DNA of 64,000 bases from Streptomyces tuirus (GTDB lineage Bacteria > Actinomycetota > Actinomycetes > Streptomycetales > Streptomycetaceae). How positions within the stretch are numbered: the stretch's first letter is position 1; each line of letters opens with the position of its first letter. A program made the position numbers and the translations under genes. Shown piece after piece: positions 45,254 through 54,272 of this stretch. The stretch covers positions 4,390,001-4,454,000 of the forward strand of contig NZ_AP023439.1 of assembly GCF_014701095.1 (NCBI RefSeq), in the 5' to 3' direction. Under the pieces are notes generated by a model that ran no database searches, was not told the origin of the DNA, and saw only the letters and a program-made list of their open reading frames with translations.

Positions 45254-46599
45254 TGACCTTGGCACCCGAGCTGAAAGACATGAGCCCCGAGAAGCTGCTC
45301 GCACCGGTGCTGTCGGCCTTCTGGGACGAGGACAAGTCCTGGACGCTGGACGTGTACCGCAGGCACGACGGCTACGAGGGGCTGCGCAAGGCGCTCGCCA
45401 TGACGCCGGACGACGTGATCGCGTACGTCAAGGAATCCGGTCTGCGCGGACGCGGCGGCGCGGGCTTCCCCACCGGCATGAAGTGGCAGTTCATCCCGCA
45501 GGGAGACGGCAAGCCTCACTATCTTGTTGTCAACGCCGACGAGTCGGAGCCCGGGACGTGCAAGGACATCCCGCTCCTCTTCGCGAACCCGCACAGCCTC
45601 ATCGAGGGCATGATCATCGCGTGCTACGCCATCAGGTCGTCGCATGCCTTCATCTATCTGCGGGGTGAAGTCGTCCCGGTGCTGCGGCGGTTGCACTCGG
45701 CCGTGCGCGAGGCGTACGAGGCCGGCTTCCTCGGCGAGAACATCCAGGGCAGCGGACTCGACCTCGACATCACCGTGCACGCGGGCGCGGGCGCGTACAT
45801 CTGCGGTGAGGAGACCGCACTGCTCGACTCGCTCGAAGGCCGCCGGGGCCAGCCGCGGCTTCGTCCCCCCTTCCCTGCCGTCGCGGGCCTCTATGCGTGC
45901 CCGACTGTGGTGAACAACGTCGAATCGATCGCGTCGGTTCCCGCGATCATGCAGCGGGGCAAGGAATGGTTCCGGTCGATGGGGAGTGAGAAGTCGCCCG
46001 GCTTCACGCTCTACTCCCTCTCCGGCCACGTCGCCGGCCCCGGCCAGTACGAGGCGCCGCTCGGGATCACGCTCCGCCAGCTCCTCGACATGAGCGGCGG
46101 GATGCGCCCCGGGCACCGCCTGAAGTTCTGGACGCCGGGCGGCTCCTCGACCCCGATGTTCACCGACGAGCACCTCGACGTCCCCCTCGACTACGAAGGG
46201 GTGGGCGCCGCGGGTTCCATGCTCGGCACCAAGGCCCTCCAGTGCTTCGACGAGACGACCTGCGTGGTGCGGGCCGTCACCCGCTGGACGGAGTTCTACG
46301 CACACGAGTCCTGCGGCAAGTGCACGCCCTGCCGCGAAGGGACCTACTGGCTCGTGCAGTTGCTGCGCGACATCGAGGCCGGCAAGGGACAGATGTCCGA
46401 TCTCGACAAGCTGAACGACATCGCCGACAACATCAACGGCAAGTCCTTCTGCGCCCTCGGCGACGGCGCCGCCTCGCCGATCTTCTCCTCGCTCAAGTAC
46501 TTCCGCGAGGAGTACGAGCAGCACATCACGGGCCGGGGCTGCCCCTTCGACCCGGCCAAGTCGACGGCCTGGGCCGACCGCACGGAGGTGAACGCATGA
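45250..46599 (+). CDS. nuoF: NADH-quinone oxidoreductase subunit F
   Basis: 449 residues from GTG 45250, or 448 from ATG 45253; a strong GGAGGGGG lies upstream. FMN/NADH-binding GLRGRGGAGFPTGMKW and NADESEPGTCKD; GAGAYICGEETALLDSLEG; N3 4Fe-4S ligands ESCGKCTPCREG and the distant Cys in FCALGDGA. This subunit accepts hydride from NADH. Confidence 0.96.
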   Translation: MMTLAPELKDMSPEKLLAPVLSAFWDEDKSWTLDVYRRHDGYEGLRKALAMTPDDVIAYVKESGLRGRGGAGFPTGMKWQFIPQGDGKPHYLVVNADESEPGTCKDIPLLFANPHSLIEGMIIACYAIRSSHAFIYLRGEVVPVLRRLHSAVREAYEAGFLGENIQGSGLDLDITVHAGAGAYICGEETALLDSLEGRRGQPRLRPPFPAVAGLYACPTVVNNVESIASVPAIMQRGKEWFRSMGSEKSPGFTLYSLSGHVAGPGQYEAPLGITLRQLLDMSGGMRPGHRLKFWTPGGSSTPMFTDEHLDVPLDYEGVGAAGSMLGTKALQCFDETTCVVRAVTRWTEFYAHESCGKCTPCREGTYWLVQLLRDIEAGKGQMSDLDKLNDIADNINGKSFCALGDGAASPIFSSLKYFREEYEQHITGRGCPFDPAKSTAWADRTEVNA

Positions 46600-49097
46600 C
46601 CGTGACCACCAGCTCTCCCTCCGGCGGGGAAGCGGCGGTCCCGCCGGAGGACCTCGTGTCGCTGACGATCGACGGCGCGGAGATCAGCGTGCCCAAGGGC
46701 ACCCTGGTCATCCGGGCCGCCGAGCAGCTCGGCATCGAGATCCCCCGGTTCTGCGACCACCCCCTGCTCGACCCGGCCGGCGCCTGCCGCCAGTGCATCG
46801 TCGAGGTCGAGGGCCAGCGCAAGCCCATGGCGTCCTGCACGATCACCTGTACGGACGGGATGGTCGTCAGGACTCACCTCACCTCCCCGGTCGCCGAGAA
46901 GGCCCAGAAGGGTGTGATGGAGCTCCTGCTCATCAACCACCCGCTGGACTGCCCGGTCTGCGACAAGGGCGGCGAGTGCCCGCTGCAGAACCAGGCCATG
47001 TCGCACGGCGACGCCGACTCCCGCTTCGAGGGCCGCAAGCGGACCTACGAGAAGCCCGTCCCGATCTCCACCCAGGTGCTGCTCGACCGCGAGCGGTGCG
47101 TGCTGTGCGCCCGCTGCACCCGGTTCTCCAACCAGGTCGCGGGCGACCCGATGATCGAGCTGATCGAGCGGGGCGCGCTCCAGCAGGTCGGCACCGGCGA
47201 GGGCGACCCCTTCGAGTCGTACTTCTCCGGCAACACCATCCAGATCTGCCCGGTCGGCGCGCTGACCTCGGCGGCGTACCGATTCCGCTCCCGCCCCTTC
47301 GACCTGGTCTCCTCGCCGTCGGTGTGCGAGCACTGCTCCGGCGGCTGCGCCACGCGCACCGACCACCGGCGCGGCAAGGTCATGCGGCGCCTCGCCGCCG
47401 ACGACCCCGAGGTCAACGAGGAGTGGATCTGCGACAAGGGGCGGTTCGGGTTCCGGTACGCGCAGCAGCGCGACCGGCTCGAGACGCCGCTGGTGCGCAA
47501 CGCCGAGGGCGAGCTGGAACCGGCCTCCTGGCCCGAGGCGCTCCAGATCGCGGCCCAGGGGCTGCTGGCCTCCCGGGGCCGCACCGGAGTCCTCACCGGC
47601 GGCCGCCTCACCGTCGAGGACGCCTACGCGTACAGCAAGTTCGCGCGCGTGGCGCTCGACACCAACGACATCGACTTCCGCGCGCGCGTGCACAGCAGCG
47701 AGGAGGCCGACTTCCTCGCCGCCCGGATCGCCGGGCGCGGCCGGGACCTCGACGGCACGGGCGTCACGTACACCGCGCTGGAGAAGGCCCCCGCCGTCCT
47801 GCTCGTCGGGTTCGAGGCGGAGGAGGAGGCCCCCGGCGTCTTCCTGCGGCTGCGCAAGGCCTGGCGTCAGCACGGGCAGAAGGTCTACTCCCTGGCCACG
47901 CACGCCACGCGCGGTCTGGAGAAGGCCGGTGGCACGCTGCTGCCGGCGGCTCCCGGCACCGAGACGGAGTGGCTGGACGCGCTCGCGGGCGGCGCCGGCC
48001 TGGAGGACGACGGCGCACTCGCCGCCGAGGCGCTGCGCGCCGATGGCGCGGTGATCGTCGTCGGCGAGCGGCTGGCCGCCGTGGCCGGCGGGCTCACCGC
48101 CGCCGCGCGCACCGCCTCCGCCACCGGCGCCCAACTGGTGTGGATCCCGCGCCGGGCCGGGGAACGCGGTGCGATCGAGGCGGGCGCGCTGCCGTCGCTG
48201 CTGCCGGGCGGGCGCCCGGCCACCGACCCGCGCGCGCGTGACGAGGTCGCCGGCGTCTGGGGCGTCGCGGGCCTCCCGCACCGCTACGGGCGGGACACCG
48301 GCCAGATCGTGGAGGCCGCCGCGAGAGGCGAGCTCCAGGCCCTGCTGGTGGCGGGCGTGGAGGTCGCCGACCTGCCCGACCCGGCACGCGCGCGTGCGGC
48401 GCTGGACGAGGTGGGCTTCCTGGTCTCGCTGGAGCTGCGGCCGAGCGAGATCAGCCGCAAGGCCGACGTGGTCCTGCCGGTCGCGGCGGTCGCCGAGAAG
48501 GCCGGCACCTTCCTCAACTGGGAAGGCCGCATCCGCTTCTTCGAGGCGGCGCTCAAGCCCGACCAGATGACCCGCCGCTCCGCGCCCACCGACGCGCGGG
48601 TGCTGCAGATGCTGGCCGACGCCATGGACGTCCACCTCGGACTGCCGGATCTGCGCACCGTGCGCGGCGAGATCGACCGGCTCGGCGCCTGGGACGGCCC
48701 GCGGGCCGGCGAGCCGCTGGAGACCGCGGCCGCGCTGCCGCGGCCCGCCGCCGGGGAAGCCGTGCTCGCGGGCCACCGGCTGCTGCTCGACCAGGGCGTC
48801 CTCCAGCAGGGCGACGAGGCACTCGCCGGCACCCGGCACGCCGCCCGCGCGCGGGTGTCGTCCGCGACGGCCGCCGAGGCCGGCGTCAAGGACGGCGACC
48901 TGCTCGCCGTGACCGGCCCCCAGGGGGTCGTGGAACTCCCGCTCCAGATCAGCGACATGCCGGACCGGGTGGTGTGGCTGCCGCTGAACTCCACCGGCGG
49001 CGGCGTCGCCTCCGACACCGGGGCGCGGCCCGGCTCCCTCGTCCGCATCGGCCCGGCGACGCTCGCCGGCGAGGCCCACAAGGAGGTGGAGGCATGA
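46596..49097 (+). CDS. nuoG: NADH-quinone oxidoreductase subunit G
   Basis: 833 residues. Starts with a 2Fe-2S ferredoxin domain (CRQCIVEV), followed by the N4/N5 cluster region (CPVCDKGGECPLQNQ, CVLCARCTRF, ICPVGAL). It then has CEHCSGGC with a fourth Cys 27 residues on (ICDKG), the motif for the extra N7 cluster found only in some bacteria. The rest is a molybdopterin-oxidoreductase-like domain. Confidence 0.95.
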   Translation: MTVTTSSPSGGEAAVPPEDLVSLTIDGAEISVPKGTLVIRAAEQLGIEIPRFCDHPLLDPAGACRQCIVEVEGQRKPMASCTITCTDGMVVRTHLTSPVAEKAQKGVMELLLINHPLDCPVCDKGGECPLQNQAMSHGDADSRFEGRKRTYEKPVPISTQVLLDRERCVLCARCTRFSNQVAGDPMIELIERGALQQVGTGEGDPFESYFSGNTIQICPVGALTSAAYRFRSRPFDLVSSPSVCEHCSGGCATRTDHRRGKVMRRLAADDPEVNEEWICDKGRFGFRYAQQRDRLETPLVRNAEGELEPASWPEALQIAAQGLLASRGRTGVLTGGRLTVEDAYAYSKFARVALDTNDIDFRARVHSSEEADFLAARIAGRGRDLDGTGVTYTALEKAPAVLLVGFEAEEEAPGVFLRLRKAWRQHGQKVYSLATHATRGLEKAGGTLLPAAPGTETEWLDALAGGAGLEDDGALAAEALRADGAVIVVGERLAAVAGGLTAAARTASATGAQLVWIPRRAGERGAIEAGALPSLLPGGRPATDPRARDEVAGVWGVAGLPHRYGRDTGQIVEAAARGELQALLVAGVEVADLPDPARARAALDEVGFLVSLELRPSEISRKADVVLPVAAVAEKAGTFLNWEGRIRFFEAALKPDQMTRRSAPTDARVLQMLADAMDVHLGLPDLRTVRGEIDRLGAWDGPRAGEPLETAAALPRPAAGEAVLAGHRLLLDQGVLQQGDEALAGTRHAARARVSSATAAEAGVKDGDLLAVTGPQGVVELPLQISDMPDRVVWLPLNSTGGGVASDTGARPGSLVRIGPATLAGEAHKEVEA

Positions 49098-50494
49098 GCC
49101 TTCGAGGAGGCGGCGGCATGAGCCCGTACCTCGCCGCTGAAGACCTCTCGATGTTCGGCACCGACCCCTGGTGGCTGGTCGTCATCAAGGCGGTGTTCTG
49201 CTTCGCCTTCCTGATGGTGACCGTGCTGGTCTCCATCGTGATGGAGCGCAAGGTCGTCGCCTGGATGCAGCTGCGCATCGGCCCCAACCGGCACGGCCCC
49301 TGGGGCATGCTCCAGTCGCTCGCCGACGGCATCAAACTGATGCTGAAGGAGGACGTGATCGTCAAGCGCGCGGACAAGGCGGTCTACGTCCTCGCGCCGG
49401 TCATCGCGGCCATCCCGGCCTTCATGGCGATCGCGGTGATCCCCTTCGGCCCGGCCGGCAACGAGATCTCGATCTTCGGCCAGCGCACCACGATGCAGCT
49501 CACCGACCTGCCGATCGCGATGCTCTACATCCTCGCCGTCGCCTCGGTCGGCATCTACGGCATCGTCCTGGCGGGCTGGAGCTCCGGCTCGACGTACCCG
49601 CTGCTGGGAGGCCTGCGCTCCTGCGCGCAGATGATCTCCTACGAGATCGCGATGGGCGCCGCCTTCGCCTCCGTCTTCCTCTACTCGGGGTCCATGTCGA
49701 CCTCGACGATCGTCGAGCAGCAGGCCGACCGCTGGTACATCGTGCTGCTGCCGGTCTCCTTCATCATCTACATCGTCACGATGGTCGGCGAGACCAACCG
49801 CGCCCCCTTCGACATGCCGGAGTCCGAGGGCGACCTGGTCGGCGGCTTCAACACCGAGTACTCGTCGATCAAGTTCGCGATGTTCATGCTCGCCGAGTAC
49901 GTCAACATGGTGACCGTCTCGGCCGTCGCCACCACCCTGTTCCTCGGCGGCTGGCGGGCCCCCTGGCCCGTCAGCACCTTCTGGGAGGGCGCCAACCACG
50001 GCTGGTGGCCGCTGCTCTGGTTCACGGTCAAGGTCCAGCTGCTGCTGTTCATGTTCATCTGGATCCGCGGCACCCTCCCGCGCGTCCGCTACGACCAGCT
50101 GATGAAGCTCGGCTGGAAGGTCCTCATCCCGGTCTCGCTGGTGTGGCTGATGCTCGTCGCGAGCGTGCGGGCCTTCCGCAACGAGGGCTACGACTTCGCC
50201 GACATCGCCCTGTACGTGGGCGGCGGCGTCCTCGCCCTGCTGCTGCTCTCCTTCGTCGCCGACATGTTCCGCGAGAAGGCCAAGAAGGCCGAGCAGCCGG
50301 CCGAGACCCCGGCCGCCTTCGACCCGATGGCGGGCGGATTCCCCGTACCGCCCCTGCCCGGACAGGAACTTCCGCCGGTCCCGCGCCGCCGCTCGCGCCG
50401 TGAGCGGGAGCTGATTGTCAGTGGTGGGCCCGATACTCAGAGTGACGAATCTCTGGGCGGATCTACGGATGGAAAGGAGGCGTCCGATGGCTGA
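49094..50494 (+). CDS. nuoH: NADH-quinone oxidoreductase subunit H
   Basis: 466 residues from ATG 49094; ATG 49118 is an alternative. Eight membrane helices; conserved ERKVVAWMQLRIGPNRHGPWG, LADGIKLMLKED and GETNRAPFDMPESEGDLVGG at the quinone-channel side. A charged C-terminal tail of about 60 residues (PVPPLPGQELPP, RRSRRERE) extends past the usual end. Confidence 0.95.
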   Translation: MSLRGGGGMSPYLAAEDLSMFGTDPWWLVVIKAVFCFAFLMVTVLVSIVMERKVVAWMQLRIGPNRHGPWGMLQSLADGIKLMLKEDVIVKRADKAVYVLAPVIAAIPAFMAIAVIPFGPAGNEISIFGQRTTMQLTDLPIAMLYILAVASVGIYGIVLAGWSSGSTYPLLGGLRSCAQMISYEIAMGAAFASVFLYSGSMSTSTIVEQQADRWYIVLLPVSFIIYIVTMVGETNRAPFDMPESEGDLVGGFNTEYSSIKFAMFMLAEYVNMVTVSAVATTLFLGGWRAPWPVSTFWEGANHGWWPLLWFTVKVQLLLFMFIWIRGTLPRVRYDQLMKLGWKVLIPVSLVWLMLVASVRAFRNEGYDFADIALYVGGGVLALLLLSFVADMFREKAKKAEQPAETPAAFDPMAGGFPVPPLPGQELPPVPRRRSRRERELIVSGGPDTQSDESLGGSTDGKEASDG

Positions 50495-51152
50495 GGAACT
50501 CGAGCGTTCGAAGGCCGAGGAACCCAAGGACACCAAGCCCGGTTTCCAGAACCCCGTGGCCGGCTTCGGCGTGACCTTCAAGGCCATGTTCAAGAAGCGG
50601 CTGACCGAGCAGTACCCGGAGCAGCAGAAGACCACGGCTCCGCGTTTCCACGGACGGCACCAGCTCAACCGCCATCCGGACGGCCTGGAGAAGTGCGTCG
50701 GCTGCGAACTGTGCGCCTGGGCCTGCCCCGCCGACGCCATCTACGTGGAGGGCGCGGACAACACCGACGAGGAGCGCTACTCGCCGGGCGAGCGGTACGG
50801 CCGCGTCTACCAGATCAACTACGCCCGCTGCATCCTGTGCGGCCTGTGCATCGAGGCCTGCCCCACCCGGGCGCTCACGATGACCAACGAGTTCGAGCTG
50901 GCCGACTCCAGCCGGGCCAACCTCATCTACACCAAGGAGCAGCTGCTCGCCGGTCTGGAGGAGGGCATGGTCGACTCGCCCCACGCCATCTACCCGGGCA
51001 CGGACGAACAGGACTACTACCGGGGCCTGGTCACGGAGGCCGCGCCCGGCACGGAGCAGCAGGTCGCCCACTCCAAGGGCGAGGTCGTGCAGGAGGCCGA
51101 CTCCACCTTCGGCGGGAGCGAACCCGCCTCGGAGAAGGTGATCGGCCGATGA
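50487..51152 (+). CDS. nuoI: NADH-quinone oxidoreductase subunit I
   Basis: 221 residues from ATG 50487. A near-ideal ribosome binding site, AAAGGAGG, sits inside the nuoH 3' end, seven bases upstream. Two 4Fe-4S motifs: CVGCELCAWACP and CILCGLCIEACP (clusters N6a/N6b). The C-terminal 60 residues are variable and acidic. Overlaps nuoH by 8 bases and nuoJ by 4. Confidence 0.96.
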   Translation: MAEELERSKAEEPKDTKPGFQNPVAGFGVTFKAMFKKRLTEQYPEQQKTTAPRFHGRHQLNRHPDGLEKCVGCELCAWACPADAIYVEGADNTDEERYSPGERYGRVYQINYARCILCGLCIEACPTRALTMTNEFELADSSRANLIYTKEQLLAGLEEGMVDSPHAIYPGTDEQDYYRGLVTEAAPGTEQQVAHSKGEVVQEADSTFGGSEPASEKVIGR

Positions 51153-51991
51153 CCGCCCAGCTCGCCGCCTACTCCACCTCCACCGGAGAGGCCGTCCAGT
51201 TCTGGATCCTCGGCACCGTCGCGGTGATCGGCGCCCTGTGCACCATCCTCATGAAGAGGGCCGTGCACAGCGCGCTCTGCCTCGCCGGCACCATGATCGT
51301 CCTGGCGGTGTTCTACCTCGCGAACGGCGCCTACTTCCTGGGCGTCGTCCAGATCGTCGTCTACACCGGCGCGATCATGATGCTGTTCCTGTTCGTGGTG
51401 ATGCTCGTCGGCGTCACCGCGGCGGACTCCCTGAAGGAGACCATCAAGGGCCAGCGCTGGCTGGCCGTGCTCTGCGGACTCGGCTTCGGCGTCCTGCTGA
51501 TCGGCGGGATCGGCAACGCGTCCCTGACGGAGTTCAACGGCATCGGCCAGGCGAACGCCGGGGGCAATGTGGAGGGCCTCGCCGCCCTCCTGTTCACCAA
51601 GTACGTCTTCGCGTTCGAGATCACCGGCGCGCTGCTCATCACGGCCGCCGTCGGCGCCATGGTGCTCACCCACCGCGAGCGCACCGAGCGCGCCAAGACG
51701 CAGCGGGAGCTCGCGGTGGAGCGCGTCCGGTCGGGCAAGCAGCTGCCGCCCCTGCCGGCACCCGGTGTGTACGCCCGGCACAACGCGGTCGACATCGCGG
51801 GCCTGCTGCCCGACGGCACCCCGTCCGACCTCACCGTCAGCAAGACCCTGCGCGAGCGCGGCCAGATCCGTGACGTGTCGCAGGAGGCGCTCAACGACCT
51901 CAAGGCCCTGGAGCAGCGGTCCGAGGAGCGTCTGGAGCGCAGGGCGGTCGGGCCGGCGAAGTTCCAGCGGTCCGAGGAGGCGTCGAAGTGA
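51149..51991 (+). CDS. nuoJ: NADH-quinone oxidoreductase subunit J
   Basis: 280 residues. Five membrane helices, including YLANGAYFLGVVQIVVYTGAIMMLFLFVVML, the most conserved region (with the pi-bulge helix). A long cytoplasmic C-terminal tail (about 110 residues with KQLPPLPAPGVYARHNAVD) is typical of actinobacterial NuoJ. Confidence 0.94.
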   Translation: MTAQLAAYSTSTGEAVQFWILGTVAVIGALCTILMKRAVHSALCLAGTMIVLAVFYLANGAYFLGVVQIVVYTGAIMMLFLFVVMLVGVTAADSLKETIKGQRWLAVLCGLGFGVLLIGGIGNASLTEFNGIGQANAGGNVEGLAALLFTKYVFAFEITGALLITAAVGAMVLTHRERTERAKTQRELAVERVRSGKQLPPLPAPGVYARHNAVDIAGLLPDGTPSDLTVSKTLRERGQIRDVSQEALNDLKALEQRSEERLERRAVGPAKFQRSEEASK

Positions 51992-52287
51992 ACCCCGTCA
52001 ACTACCTCTATCTCGCGGCCCTGCTGTTCACGATCGGCGCCACCGGCGTGCTCATCAGGCGCAACGCGATCGTCGTGTTCATGTGCATCGAGCTCATGCT
52101 CAACGCCTGCAACCTCGCGTTCGTCGCCTTCTCCCGGATGCACGGCAACCTCGACGGGCAGATCATCGCCTTCTTCACGATGGTCGTGGCCGCCGCCGAG
52201 GTCGTGGTCGGGCTCGCGATCATCGTGTCCCTGTTCCGTGCCCGCCACTCGGCCTCGGTCGACGACGCCAGCCTGATGAAGCTGTAA
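51988..52287 (+). CDS. nuoK: NADH-quinone oxidoreductase subunit K
   Basis: 99 residues, GTG start overlapping nuoJ. Three helices with the conserved membrane Glu in NAIVVFMCIELMLNACNLAF and a second Glu in VVAAAEVVVGLAI. Proton-pumping membrane arm subunit. Confidence 0.95.
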   Translation: MNPVNYLYLAALLFTIGATGVLIRRNAIVVFMCIELMLNACNLAFVAFSRMHGNLDGQIIAFFTMVVAAAEVVVGLAIIVSLFRARHSASVDDASLMKL

Positions 52288-52302
52288 GGGGTCGGAAGAA
52301 TC

Positions 52303-54267
52303 GTGGAGAACCTCATTGCGCTGCTGGTGGCGGCGCCCCTGCTCGGAGCGGCGGTCCTGCTGTGCGGCGGCCGGCGGCTGGACGCCGTCGGCCACTGGAT
52401 CGGCACGCTGTTCGCGGCCGTCTCCTTCGTGCTCGGCCTGGTGCTGTTCACCCACATGCTGGGGCAGAGCGCCGAACACCGCGAGATGTCCCAGCACTTG
52501 TTCAGCTGGATCCCGGTCGGGAGCTTCCAGGCGGACGTCGCCTTCCAGCTCGACCAGCTGTCCATGACGTTCGTGCTGCTGATCACCGGCGTCGGATCGC
52601 TGATCCACCTGTATTCCGTCGGGTACATGGAGCACGACGAGCGGCGCCGCCGCTTCTTCGGCTATCTCAACCTGTTCCTCGCGGCGATGCTGATCCTCGT
52701 CCTCGCCGACAACTACCTGCTGCTGTACGTCGGCTGGGAGGGCGTCGGTCTCGCCTCCTACCTGCTGATCGGCTTCTGGCAGCACAAGCCCAGCGCCGCC
52801 ACGGCCGCGAAGAAGGCCTTCCTGGTCAACCGCGTCGGCGACATGGGCCTGTCCATCGCGATCATGCTGATGTTCCTGTGGTTCGGCACCTTCGCCTTCG
52901 GGCCGGTGCTCGGCACCCACACGGAGGCCGGGCTCGCCGGTGCCGCCGGTGAGGACAAGCTGACCGCGATCGCGCTGATGCTGCTCCTCGCCGCCTGCGG
53001 CAAGTCCGCCCAGGTGCCGCTGCAGTCCTGGCTCGGGGACGCGATGGAGGGCCCGACCCCGGTCTCGGCCCTCATCCACGCCGCGACGATGGTGACGGCG
53101 GGCGTCTACCTGATCGTCCGCTCCGCGGCCGTCTTCAACGGCGCCCCGGACGCGCAACTGGTCGTCACCATCGTCGGTGCGGTCACGCTGCTGTTCGGTG
53201 CGATCGTCGGTTGCGCGAAGGACGACATCAAGAAGGCCCTGGCCGGCTCGACCATGTCGCAGATCGGCTACATGATCCTCGCCGCCGGCCTCGGCCCCAT
53301 CGGCTACGTCTTCGCGATCATGCACCTGGTGACGCACGGCTTCTTCAAGGCCGGCCTGTTCCTCGGCGCCGGCTCGGTCATGCACGGCATGAACGACGAG
53401 GTCGACATGCGCCGCTACGGCGGACTGCGCAAGTACATGCCGGTCACCTTCGTCACCTTCGGCCTCGGCTACCTGGCCATCATCGGCTTCCCGGGCCTGT
53501 CCGGCTTCTTCTCCAAGGACAAGATCATCGAGGCGGCGTTCGCCAAGGGCGGCACCGAGGGCTGGATCCTCGGCGCCTGCGCCCTGCTCGGCGCGGCCAT
53601 CACCGCGTTCTACATGACGCGCGTGATGCTGATGACGTTCTTCGGCGAAGAGCGCTGGCGCAACGCCCCGACGCCGTCCCCGGCCAGCCCGGACGTGGAG
53701 CCCGCCGCCGAGACGCGCGGCGAATACACTCCGCCGCACCCGCACGAGTCGCCCAAGGTCATGACGATCCCGATGATCGTGCTGGCCGTCGGGTCGGTGG
53801 CCGGAGGCGCGTTCTTCAGCATCGGCGACCGCTTCATGCACTGGCTGGAGCCCGTCACCGGCCACAGTCACGGCAACCCGCCGATCAGCGCGGGTGTGGT
53901 CACCGGCGCGACCGTCGCCTGCATGGTCATCGGCGTCGCCATCGCCTGGGCCCAGTACGGCCGCCGCCCGGTCCCGGCCGTCGCCCCGCGCGGCTCGCTG
54001 CTCACCCGGGCGGCCCGGCGCGATCTGCTCCAGGACGACTTCAACCACGTCGTCCTGGTCCGCGGCGGGGAGCACCTCACGCGGTCCCTGGTCTACGTCG
54101 ACCACACCCTGGTCGACGGCGTCGTCAACGGCACGGCGGCCTCGGTCGGCGGCCTCTCCGGGCGGATGCGCAAGCTGCAGAACGGCTTCGTCCGCTCCTA
54201 CGCGGTCTCGATGTTCGGGGGCGCGGCGGTCATCGTCGCCGCGACCCTGCTGATGAGGGCGGTCTGA
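52303..54267 (+). CDS. nuoL: NADH-quinone oxidoreductase subunit L
   Basis: 654 residues, GTG start. A Mrp-antiporter-type subunit: YVGWEGVGLASYLLIGFW, LQSWLGDAMEGPTPVSALIHAATMVTAGVYL and KDDIKKALAGSTMSQIGYM. It ends with the long lateral helix region and a final membrane helix. Distal proton pump of the membrane arm. Confidence 0.95.
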   Translation: MENLIALLVAAPLLGAAVLLCGGRRLDAVGHWIGTLFAAVSFVLGLVLFTHMLGQSAEHREMSQHLFSWIPVGSFQADVAFQLDQLSMTFVLLITGVGSLIHLYSVGYMEHDERRRRFFGYLNLFLAAMLILVLADNYLLLYVGWEGVGLASYLLIGFWQHKPSAATAAKKAFLVNRVGDMGLSIAIMLMFLWFGTFAFGPVLGTHTEAGLAGAAGEDKLTAIALMLLLAACGKSAQVPLQSWLGDAMEGPTPVSALIHAATMVTAGVYLIVRSAAVFNGAPDAQLVVTIVGAVTLLFGAIVGCAKDDIKKALAGSTMSQIGYMILAAGLGPIGYVFAIMHLVTHGFFKAGLFLGAGSVMHGMNDEVDMRRYGGLRKYMPVTFVTFGLGYLAIIGFPGLSGFFSKDKIIEAAFAKGGTEGWILGACALLGAAITAFYMTRVMLMTFFGEERWRNAPTPSPASPDVEPAAETRGEYTPPHPHESPKVMTIPMIVLAVGSVAGGAFFSIGDRFMHWLEPVTGHSHGNPPISAGVVTGATVACMVIGVAIAWAQYGRRPVPAVAPRGSLLTRAARRDLLQDDFNHVVLVRGGEHLTRSLVYVDHTLVDGVVNGTAASVGGLSGRMRKLQNGFVRSYAVSMFGGAAVIVAATLLMRAV

Positions 54268-54272
54268 TACCG

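Noticed and set aside
46344..49079. 911-codon minus strand frame opposite nuoG
   Set aside because: Antisense shadow; low complexity with no domain, whereas nuoG motifs are intact on +.
51361..54105. 914-codon minus strand frame opposite nuoJ-nuoL
   Set aside because: Antisense shadow rich in Asp/Arg/Gln/His; no domain pattern.
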